A program made the position numbers and the translations under genes. A DNA stretch of 64,000 nt from Leucobacter chromiiresistens (lineage in GTDB: Bacteria > Actinomycetota > Actinomycetes > Actinomycetales > Microbacteriaceae), in contig NZ_FNKB01000001.1 of NCBI RefSeq assembly GCF_900102345.1, forward strand, positions 806,001-870,000, written 5' to 3'. Numbering within the stretch: position 1 is the first letter of the stretch; every line of letters starts with the position of its first letter. This document shows positions 56,394-64,000 of this stretch, one piece after another. Under the pieces are notes generated by a model that saw nothing but the letters and a program-made list of their open reading frames with translations, ran no database searches and was not told the origin of the DNA.

Positions 56394-57103
56394 GCGCGGT
56401 GTCCTTCGGTGTGCGGGTGTGCTGATGCGTCGGAGAGGGCGGCGGCGTCGGCCTCGACGGCGGCCGCAGCTCCCGGGCCCGCGACGCCGAGGCGCAGCAT
56501 GCGGGCGACGTGGCGGGCGAGGATGTCGGTCTCGACGTTGACGCGATCGCCGGGGGCGAGATCGCCGAGGGTCGTCGCGACGAGGGTCTCGGGGATGAGC
56601 GAGACCTCGAACCACTGCTCGGCCTCCGACTCGGGCGAGATCGCCGAGACGGTGAGCGAGACGCCCGAGAGCGTCACCGACCCCTTGTCGACGAGCAGCG
56701 GTGCGAGCTGCCGGTCGAGCGAGAAGCGCAGCACGCGCCAGGCCTCGTGCGGGGTGGCCGAGAGGAGCTCGGCGGTTCCGTCGACGTGGCCCTGCACGAT
56801 GTGGCCGCCGAGACGGGTGTCGACGCGCACCGCCCGTTCGAGGTTCACGCGCGTGCCGGGGGTCGCGTCTCCGATGGTGGACATCGCGATGGTCTGCGCC
56901 ATGACGTCGGCCGTGAACGTGGGCCGCCCGTCGGGGGCGGCGCCGCGCTCGATCACCGTGAGGCATACGCCCGAGACCGCGATCGAGGCGCCGTGCGCAG
57001 CGTCGCTCGTGACGGTCGGCCCCGCGATGACGAGGCGCAGCGAGTCGTCGACGGGTTCGACCGAGACGACCTCGCCGATTTCTTCGATGAGTCCAGTGAA
57101 CAT
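56390..57103 (-). CDS. ribE: Riboflavin synthase alpha subunit
   Basis: 237 residues, two similar lumazine-binding barrels. Each half has the expected blocks: MFTGLIEEIGEV, GASIAVSGVCLTVIE, VNLERAVRVDTRLGGHIVQGHVDG in the first; KGSVTLSGVSLTVSAIS and VNVETDILARHVARML in the second. It dismutates two lumazines into riboflavin and the ribityl-aminouracil substrate of RibH. The C-terminus has an Ala-rich tail not in shorter homologues. It overlaps ribD by one base and ribBA by four. Confidence 0.96.
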   Translation of the reverse strand: MFTGLIEEIGEVVSVEPVDDSLRLVIAGPTVTSDAAHGASIAVSGVCLTVIERGAAPDGRPTFTADVMAQTIAMSTIGDATPGTRVNLERAVRVDTRLGGHIVQGHVDGTAELLSATPHEAWRVLRFSLDRQLAPLLVDKGSVTLSGVSLTVSAISPESEAEQWFEVSLIPETLVATTLGDLAPGDRVNVETDILARHVARMLRLGVAGPGAAAAVEADAAALSDASAHPHTEGHRA

Positions 57104-58329
57104 CAGGATCCTTCCGTGGCGGAGCCGGGGGTCGGGGTGGCGGAGCCGGGGGCCGGGGCGGCGGGAGCGGCTCCGCGGGGCGAGGCGGCGGGAGCGGCTC
57201 CGCGGGGCGAGGCGGCGGGAGCGGCGGGGGCGGCCGGTGCGGATCGGCCGAGCGAGGCGATCACGAGCACGTCGTCGCCGAGCCGCTCCAGGCGGGTCTC
57301 GCCCAGGCGGATGGTGCCGTCGATGCCGGCAATGCCGAGGTCGCCGATCGCGAGCCGCGGGCCGCCGAGCAGCGCGGGCGCCACGTACACGAGCACCTCG
57401 TCGGCGAGGCCCGCCGCGATGAGCGCGCTCGCCACGGTCGGCCCGCCCTCGACGAAGACGCTGCGCACGCCCCGCTCCGCGAGCGCGGCGAGATCGGCGG
57501 CGAGGTCGGATCCCGGGAGCTGCACCGGATCCGCGAGGCCCCGCGCGGCGAGCGCGGGGTGCGCGCGCACCCGGGCGGCCGCGGGCACGGGGCGGCGGCC
57601 CAGCACGACGGGCAGCGGCTGCTCGTCGGCGGGCACGAGCAGCCCGCCGACGGCGTCGCGGGCGGTGAGCGACGGGTCGTCGGCGAGCAGCGTGCCGGTT
57701 CCGACGAGGATCGCGTCGGCTGCTGCGCGCCGGCGGTGCACGTCGGCTCGGGCCTCTGCGCCCGTGATCCACTGGCTCGATCCGTCGCTCGCGGCCGCCC
57801 TGCCGTCGAGCGTCTGCGCCCACTTCACGATCACGCGGGGCCGCGCCGCCTGCGCCACGGCCTGCGCCGCGAGCCATGGGCCGAGCAGCTCGCGGGCCTC
57901 GTCGGCGAGCACCCCGCCGCGCACCTCGACGCCGGCGGCGCGCAGCGTCTCGGCGCCGCCCGACGACGCATCGCCGGGGTCGGAGAGCGCGTACGCGACG
58001 GCACCGACGCCGGCGCCGATCAGGGCCTCGGCGCAGGGCCCGGTGCGACCGGTGTGGTTGCAGGGCTCCAGCGTGACGACGGCGGTGAGCTCGTCGGCCC
58101 GCGCGCGCCAGCCCGCGGAGAGGTGCGCGAGCGCGTCGACCTCAGCGTGCGGGGTGCCGGCGCCGCGATGCCACCCCTCGGCGACGATGCGCCCCTCGCC
58201 GTCGAGCAGCACGCAGCCCACCTGCGGGTTCGGCGTGCTCGACGGGCCGCGGCGCGCGATCGCGAGTCCGCGACGCATCCCGTCCTCGACGAGGCCCGCT
58301 TCGAGCATCCCGATCCGCCGTTCCGTCAC
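57103..58329 (-). CDS. ribD: Bifunctional riboflavin deaminase/reductase
   Basis: About 408 residues. The deaminase half has the zinc site PHAEVDAL and LEPCNHTGRTGPC; the reductase half has VKWAQTLDGRAAASDGSSQW, VGTGTLLADDP and VFVEGGPTVASALIA. It performs the second and third steps of riboflavin synthesis. The C-terminal tail is a 9-residue repeat (AASPRGAAP) encoded by a 27-bp tandem DNA repeat at 57158-57211. First gene after the FMN riboswitch. GTG 58329 is possible; ATG 58308 (MLEAGLVEDGMRR) may be the true start. Confidence 0.93.
   Translation of the reverse strand: MTERRIGMLEAGLVEDGMRRGLAIARRGPSSTPNPQVGCVLLDGEGRIVAEGWHRGAGTPHAEVDALAHLSAGWRARADELTAVVTLEPCNHTGRTGPCAEALIGAGVGAVAYALSDPGDASSGGAETLRAAGVEVRGGVLADEARELLGPWLAAQAVAQAARPRVIVKWAQTLDGRAAASDGSSQWITGAEARADVHRRRAAADAILVGTGTLLADDPSLTARDAVGGLLVPADEQPLPVVLGRRPVPAAARVRAHPALAARGLADPVQLPGSDLAADLAALAERGVRSVFVEGGPTVASALIAAGLADEVLVYVAPALLGGPRLAIGDLGIAGIDGTIRLGETRLERLGDDVLVIASLGRSAPAAPAAPAASPRGAAPAASPRGAAPAAPAPGSATPTPGSATEGS
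57158..57224 (-). repeat. 27-bp tandem repeat in the 3' end of ribD
   Basis: Two full 27-bp copies (57158-57184, 57185-57211) and a partial third, in frame, encoding the repeated tail APAASPRGA. Confidence 0.8.
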
Positions 58330-58369
58330 GTGCCGGGTGCGCAAGGGTCCACGGACGTCCGCAGCTCGC

Positions 58370-58505
58370 GCGTTCCTCTCATCCGGACTCGAACGCGCAG
58401 GGCGTCCATCACCGTCGGTACCGGAATTCCACCGGTTCAGCATCGCAGGTGCGACGCTCGCGGACTCTGACCGCCGGTTCGGAATCACACCGACCCCGGA
58501 ACACG
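58370..58505 (-). ncRNA. FMN riboswitch (RFN element) of the rib operon
   Basis: Read on the minus strand it shows the RFN landmarks in order: GGGGTCGGTGTGATTCC, ACCGGCGGTCAGAGTCCGCG (58479-58457), CGGTGGAATTCCGGTACCGACGG, and the 3' strand GATGAGAG (58383-58376). FMN binding would turn off ribD-ribE-ribBA-ribH. No poly-U terminator follows, so control is probably at translation initiation of ribD. Confidence 0.93.
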
Positions 58506-58511
58506 ATCATC

Positions 58512-58517
58512 ATCGTA
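58512..58517 (-). promoter_or_regulatory. -10 hexamer TACGAT of the rib operon
   Basis: On the minus strand it lies 6-7 bases before the riboswitch 5' end, so transcription begins right at the aptamer. Confidence 0.55.
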
Positions 58518-58565
58518 GCCCCGATGCGCGGCCGGCGCGCACCCGCCCGTCATGATTTCGCGGGA

Positions 58566-58628
58566 GGCGCAACACGGCGCAGCACGGCGCAGTGCGCGCG
58601 CAGCCCGCGCGCAGCCCGTGCGCGACCC
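58566..58628. repeat. 10/11-bp tandem repeats
   Basis: Three 10-bp units GGCGCA(A/G)(C/T)(A/G)C at 58566-58595, then three 11-bp units of form GCGCGCAGCCC to 58628. Confidence 0.7.
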
Positions 58629-58653
58629 GCCGCCCCGCGCCGAGCGCCCCCGG

Positions 58654-60825
58654 TCAGTGCCCGGAGCGCTTCGCCGTGCCCGCGGCGGACGCCACGAGGT
58701 CGCGCATCGACGCGTCGGGCAGATAGGCGCGCGTGAGGGCGATGCCGATGCGAGGCAGGTCGCCCTCGTCCCGGTACAGCAGGTGCAGCGGGGCGGAGCG
58801 CGGATTGAACTTCTGCTTGAAGCGGTGCAGCGACGAGAACCCGTACAGGGGTTCGAGCAGTGCGCCGAGCCGCGCGAGCACCTGATCGACGGGGCCCGCG
58901 TCGACGGCGTCCGGCCGCACGAGCGGTGCGCCCGACAGCGACACGAATGCGTAGCCCGCCTGCGAGAAGTGCAGCGCGGAGGAGGCGATGAGGAACTCCA
59001 TGACCGGGCCGAAGCCGCCATCGCGCCGCCGCATGAGGTCGAGCGTCCACCCGACGATGCGCGGTTCCGCCCGATCCCCGTCGCCCGCGGCTGCGGCGGG
59101 CCCGTACACCGGCAGCCACGACGTCACCCCGTGCAGGTTGCCGCCCCCGTCGACGGCGAGGCCGACGTACACCTCGGGATCCAGCGCCTCCTCGACCGTA
59201 CCGAGCGTGAACCGCATCTCGGGCAGTCCCTTGTCGCCCGCCCACTGCTCGGAGATCGCCCGCACCTGCGCGAGCACGTTCCACGGCTCGTCGGCGAGGC
59301 GCACCATGCGGAACGAGACCTCCTCGCGTGCGGCGCGATTGATGGCGGTGCGCACCGGGCCCCACGCCTTGCCGGTGAAGGCGAGACCGGGGAGGTCGAC
59401 GATGGTGTCCTCGGCGACGATCACCGACCGCCACCCGTCGGGCCTCGCGGCGGCCGACGCCTCGCTCGCTGAGAAGACGCACGGGGCGAGCCCGGCCTGC
59501 TGCGCGGCATCCGAGAACCGCTCGAGCGCGGCGCCGTGCTCGCCCTCGGGAACGATCGGATCGCTCAGCATCACCGCCACGCCGGCGTGCGCCTGATACG
59601 CGACGGCGCCGGCGCCGCTCGCGATCCTCTGGTTCGGCTCCCACGTCGCCATCCACGACAGGGTGCTCCCGCCGTAGCGCTCGAGCCGCTGCACGAGCTC
59701 GTCGCGCGTCACATGATCCGCGGCGAGCGCCCGCCGCGATCGGCGGAGCGGCACGCGGAACGCCCCACGGCCCACGATGAGGAGCACGATGAGCGCCGCC
59801 CAGAGCACCGCAGGCGGGAGCAGGAGCGCGAACACCTGTCTCGGCGACTCCACCGCACCGGCATCGACGAGCGCCGGGAGGAGGGCGAAGCCGAGCACGG
59901 CGGTGACGAGGTTGAACGCCCCGACGCCGAGGGCGGCGATCCACGCCACCCGATACCCCGAGCGGATGCCGTTCGCGATGAGCGCGATCACGACGACGTC
60001 GACGGCGACGTCGACGAGTGAGGCGGTGGGGTGATTCCGACCGAGCGGGCCGTCGAACGGAACGATGAGATCGAGGACCTGGATGACGCCGATGGCGATC
60101 AGGCCCGCGAGGGCGATGAGGCGCCACTCCCGCTGCGTCGGGCGCCCCGCGGGGTGCCGGAAGGCCGGGAGCCAGCCGCTCGCGATCAGCGCCGCGGTCA
60201 TCGCGACGGCGTGCTCGAGGTCGTACAGCTCGCCGAGGTAGAGCACGGAGATGCCGACCCACAGTCCGATCGCGATGCGCGCCCGCAGACGCCACGGCGC
60301 GGGCAGCGCGGCGATCGCGAACACGAGGGCGGCGAAAGCCGCGCACGACGGGCCGACGTCGAGCGTCTCCGTGAGCCGAACGGCCCAGTGCCAGCCCGTC
60401 TGCGACACGAGCAGCAGGATCCCCGCGGCCCCGAGCACCCCGACGATGTGCCCGGCGAGGGCCAGTGCCAGGGTGCGCAGCGACCCGAACCGCCACTCCG
60501 CCCACCCCAGTCCGCCGATCACGAGCGGGAGCAGGGTGAGCAGGACGGTCGGGTGATCGACGAAGAACGGCGAGGTGAGCACGGTCCACCATCGGCCGTC
60601 GGCGAAGGAGGGGATGCCGGTGGCGACCTGCGGGTACCAGCTCTGCTCGGAGGCGGGCCGCCACAGCGTTCCCGTGGCGACGCCGACGGCGAGCATCGCC
60701 CCCACGAACGTCAGCGTGAACGGCATACGGCGCAGCACCCGCAGCACCCGCAGCGGCCGGCTCGCGCGCGGGCGGCGATGCCGGAGGCGTTCGTCGGGGC
60801 GCGCCGGCGCCTCGGGGGCGGTCAT
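58654..60825 (-). CDS. Rhomboid-like membrane domain fused to a DUF2156 (MprF C-terminal-like) transferase domain
   Basis: 723 residues. The first third is a membrane bundle with rhomboid features: DGRWWTVLTSPFF, then a GPS160CAAF motif resembling the rhomboid GxSGxxF serine, and His205 in YDLEHAVAMTAALIASG. The usual HxxxN motif is changed, so activity is uncertain. Several more membrane segments follow (about 225-345). The C-terminal 340 residues are a DUF2156/LPG-synthase-like aminoacyl transferase domain (AFTGKAWGPVRTAINRAAREE; LHRFKQKFNPRSAPLHLLYR). MprF-type enzymes add lysine or alanine to phosphatidylglycerol. ATG 60825 has TAGACT 6 bases upstream. Confidence 0.78.
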   Translation of the reverse strand: MTAPEAPARPDERLRHRRPRASRPLRVLRVLRRMPFTLTFVGAMLAVGVATGTLWRPASEQSWYPQVATGIPSFADGRWWTVLTSPFFVDHPTVLLTLLPLVIGGLGWAEWRFGSLRTLALALAGHIVGVLGAAGILLLVSQTGWHWAVRLTETLDVGPSCAAFAALVFAIAALPAPWRLRARIAIGLWVGISVLYLGELYDLEHAVAMTAALIASGWLPAFRHPAGRPTQREWRLIALAGLIAIGVIQVLDLIVPFDGPLGRNHPTASLVDVAVDVVVIALIANGIRSGYRVAWIAALGVGAFNLVTAVLGFALLPALVDAGAVESPRQVFALLLPPAVLWAALIVLLIVGRGAFRVPLRRSRRALAADHVTRDELVQRLERYGGSTLSWMATWEPNQRIASGAGAVAYQAHAGVAVMLSDPIVPEGEHGAALERFSDAAQQAGLAPCVFSASEASAAARPDGWRSVIVAEDTIVDLPGLAFTGKAWGPVRTAINRAAREEVSFRMVRLADEPWNVLAQVRAISEQWAGDKGLPEMRFTLGTVEEALDPEVYVGLAVDGGGNLHGVTSWLPVYGPAAAAGDGDRAEPRIVGWTLDLMRRRDGGFGPVMEFLIASSALHFSQAGYAFVSLSGAPLVRPDAVDAGPVDQVLARLGALLEPLYGFSSLHRFKQKFNPRSAPLHLLYRDEGDLPRIGIALTRAYLPDASMRDLVASAAGTAKRSGH

Positions 60826-60831
60826 GCGCTC

Positions 60832-60837
60832 AGTCTA
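60832..60837 (-). promoter_or_regulatory. -10 hexamer TAGACT of the rhomboid-like/DUF2156 gene
   Basis: On the minus strand it is followed by 6 bases and ATG 60825. Confidence 0.55.
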
Positions 60838-60857
60838 AGCACCGCGCCCCGGCCCGG

Positions 60858-62785
<1,928 letters not shown>

Positions 62786-62792
62786 GCCCGCC

Positions 62793-62798
62793 AGTCTA
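62793..62798 (-). promoter_or_regulatory. -10 hexamer TAGACT of exonuclease III paralogue 1
   Basis: On the minus strand followed by 7 bases and ATG 62785. Confidence 0.5.
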
Positions 62799-62851
62799 CG
62801 GCGACCGCAACGACGGCATCGAGCGGGCGGAGCTTTCGAGAACGCCGGGCG

Positions 62852-63730
62852 TCAGAACACCATCGGGCGGTCGTCGTCATCGTCGAAGGTGCCGCCGAGC
62901 AGGTCGACGTCGATGTCGCAGACGACGGGAACGTGGTCGCTGGGCGCATCGCCCTTGCGCTCCTCGCGGTCGATGACGGCGCCCGTCACGGCGTCGGCGA
63001 AGGCGGGCGACCCCATGATGAAGTCGATGCGCATGCCCTGGTTCTTCGGGAACTTGCCCGCCTGGTAGTCCCAGAAGGTGTACCCCTCGGGAACGATGGG
63101 GCGCACGACGTCGGTGACGAGGGTCTCGAACGAGGCGAACATCGAGCGCTCCTCGGGCGAGACGTGCGTGGATGCGCCGGGGCGGAACGACGGGTCGGCC
63201 ATGTCGCCCTCGCGGGGGGCGATGTTCCAGTCGCCCATGAGGGCGAGGGGCAGCTGCGGGTCGGCGTCGAGCCAGGCCCGGGCGTCTTCGCGGAGCGCTG
63301 CGAGCCACTCCAGTTTGTATGCGAAGTGCGGGTCGTCGAGCGACCGGCCGTTGGGCACGTACAGGCTCCAGAGGCGGAGGTCGCCGACGGAGACGCCGAG
63401 CGCGCGGGCCTCGAGCGGCAGGCCGTTGGGGCCGACGCCCTGCACGGACTCCTGGCCCTTCACCGGCTTGCCGAATCCGGGCATTCCCGCGAAGCTGCGT
63501 GCGACGTCGGTCATCTCGTGGCGGCTGGCGATCGCGACGCCGTTCCACTGATTGAGGCCGTGGATCTCGACCGCGTACCCGGCCTGCTCGAACGCGGCGA
63601 TCGGAAACCGATCGGGCCGGCACTTGATCTCCTGCATCGCCAGCACGTCGATGTCTTCGCGCACGAGCCAGTCGACCACGCGGCCGAAACGAGTGCGGAT
63701 CGAGTTGACGTTCCAGGTGGCGATGCGCAT
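62852..63730 (-). CDS. Exodeoxyribonuclease III family enzyme, paralogue 2
   Basis: 292 residues of the same fold as its neighbour but clearly diverged: ATWNVNSIRTRF, LAMQEIKCRPDRF, MGDWNIAPREGDMADP, YTFWDYQAGKFPKNQGMRIDF and SDHVPVVCDI. This is the more XthA-like of the two. A very acidic C-terminus (TFDDDDDRPMVF) is unusual. ATG 63730 has TAGGCT 7 bases upstream. Both paralogues have their own promoter. Confidence 0.92.
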   Translation of the reverse strand: MRIATWNVNSIRTRFGRVVDWLVREDIDVLAMQEIKCRPDRFPIAAFEQAGYAVEIHGLNQWNGVAIASRHEMTDVARSFAGMPGFGKPVKGQESVQGVGPNGLPLEARALGVSVGDLRLWSLYVPNGRSLDDPHFAYKLEWLAALREDARAWLDADPQLPLALMGDWNIAPREGDMADPSFRPGASTHVSPEERSMFASFETLVTDVVRPIVPEGYTFWDYQAGKFPKNQGMRIDFIMGSPAFADAVTGAVIDREERKGDAPSDHVPVVCDIDVDLLGGTFDDDDDRPMVF

Positions 63731-63737
63731 GGAATTC

Positions 63738-63743
63738 AGCCTA
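63738..63743 (-). promoter_or_regulatory. -10 hexamer TAGGCT of exonuclease III paralogue 2
   Basis: On the minus strand followed by 7 bases and ATG 63730. Confidence 0.5.
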
Positions 63744-63827
63744 CCGCCGGGTGCTTGCGCAACTCGGCCGGCCCCGTCAGAATCTGGGCAAGGCCCGCGA
63801 GGCTTTCGGGGGCCCGGAGGGAGCGTC

Positions 63828-64000
63828 ATGGCGGCGCGCGGATCGCAGGCGGGAGCGCGTGGAGACCGGATCGCGGTTCCGCGTCGCAGGCTGCACGACG
63901 TCGTCGAGGCGGCGCGCCCCGAGGGGTCGGTGACGGTGCTCATCGGCGAAGCCGGCAACGGCAAGGGGTACCTGGCGGAGCAGGCGGCGCTCGCGCTCGC
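63828..64000 (+). CDS. Start of a P-loop ATPase gene, cut off by the window edge
   Basis: About 57 residues are visible. After a basic N-terminus (RIAVPRRRLHDVVEAARPEG) comes a Walker A motif, VLIGEAGNGKGYLAEQAALAL. The order of a short N-terminal segment then a P-loop fits large LuxR-type (MalT/LAL-like) regulators, or another AAA/STAND ATPase; the rest of the gene is needed to tell. GGAGGGA precedes the ATG with a good spacer, supporting this start. Confidence 0.6.
   Translation, partial: MAARGSQAGARGDRIAVPRRRLHDVVEAARPEGSVTVLIGEAGNGKGYLAEQAALAL

Larger units (their letters stand above)
58330..58653. other. 324-base intergenic region upstream of ribD
   Basis: No protein gene seen. It holds the FMN riboswitch (58370-58505), its TACGAT -10 and a block of 10/11-bp tandem repeats at 58566-58628 just behind the DUF2156 gene stop. 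Confidence 0.7.

Noticed and set aside
58330..58488. An N-terminal extension of ribD up to 58488.
   Set aside because: That stretch is the FMN riboswitch, so the coding region must begin after it, at 58329 or 58308.

Overview
The window is very GC-rich, uses many GTG starts and 1-4 base stop/start overlaps, and has many start codons only 6-7 bases downstream of a TAnnnT -10 hexamer (leaderless type). Gene content (actinobacterial leuA, DUF3151 next to purA, an Rv2578c-type radical SAM gene behind a LexA box, a class E-type LAxTG surface protein) points to a chromosome segment of a high-GC actinomycete, probably Microbacteriaceae. A Leucobacter-like genus is a guess.

Layout. 1-6.2 kb: LysR regulator with divergent LysE exporter, leuA, a GntR regulator, and a citrate/dicarboxylate-type two-component system. 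6.3-9.6 kb: the tripartite tricarboxylate transporter tctC-tctB-tctA, divergent from that two-component system. 9.7-11.5 kb: a yeast-FCY1-like cytosine deaminase overlapping an NCS1 permease. 11.7-16.9 kb: threonine aldolase, then a drug-export-type ABC pair followed by a NarL-type two-component system. 17.0-20.8 kb: an accessory cluster with a small ESX/EspC-like protein, a two-part protein with a DUF1023-like alpha/beta hydrolase domain, and three tandem copies of a lipoprotein gene. 21-24 kb: siderophore-interacting protein and a divergent YtrA-type GntR/ABC operon. 24-33 kb: mostly housekeeping genes (dicarboxylate symporter, YajQ, DUF3151, purA, chorismate mutase, formaldehyde dehydrogenase, AraC regulator, SOS-box radical SAM protein, a glycosylase-like protein). 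33.5-45.4 kb: one 3963-residue surface protein built of about 23 DUF11-type repeats with a C-terminal LATTG sorting signal. 45-54 kb: S4 protein, YigZ, a candidate leftward small RNA, holB, a lipoprotein peptidase, tRNA-Thr(CGT), TetR, SRAP, acyltransferase and an ABC exporter. 54.5-58.5 kb: the riboflavin operon ribD-ribE-ribBA-ribH behind an FMN riboswitch. 58.6-64 kb: a rhomboid-like/DUF2156 fusion, trpS, two exonuclease III paralogues, and the start of an ATPase gene.

The most interesting candidate system is at 17.0-20.8 kb. A putative esterase/lipase-like effector, a small helical partner gene upstream and three paralogous lipoproteins downstream resemble the layout of type VII secreted lipase toxins with lipoprotein immunity proteins. 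This rests on architecture only. A second unexplained pattern is a set of composite intergenic elements in which a short tandem repeat directly abuts a long palindrome. Three of the palindromes belong to one sequence family (arms AGCGGGGTC...GCGTGTCGG). A third is a strong leftward terminator at 46.5 kb with no leftward gene in front of it, suggesting an unannotated small RNA.
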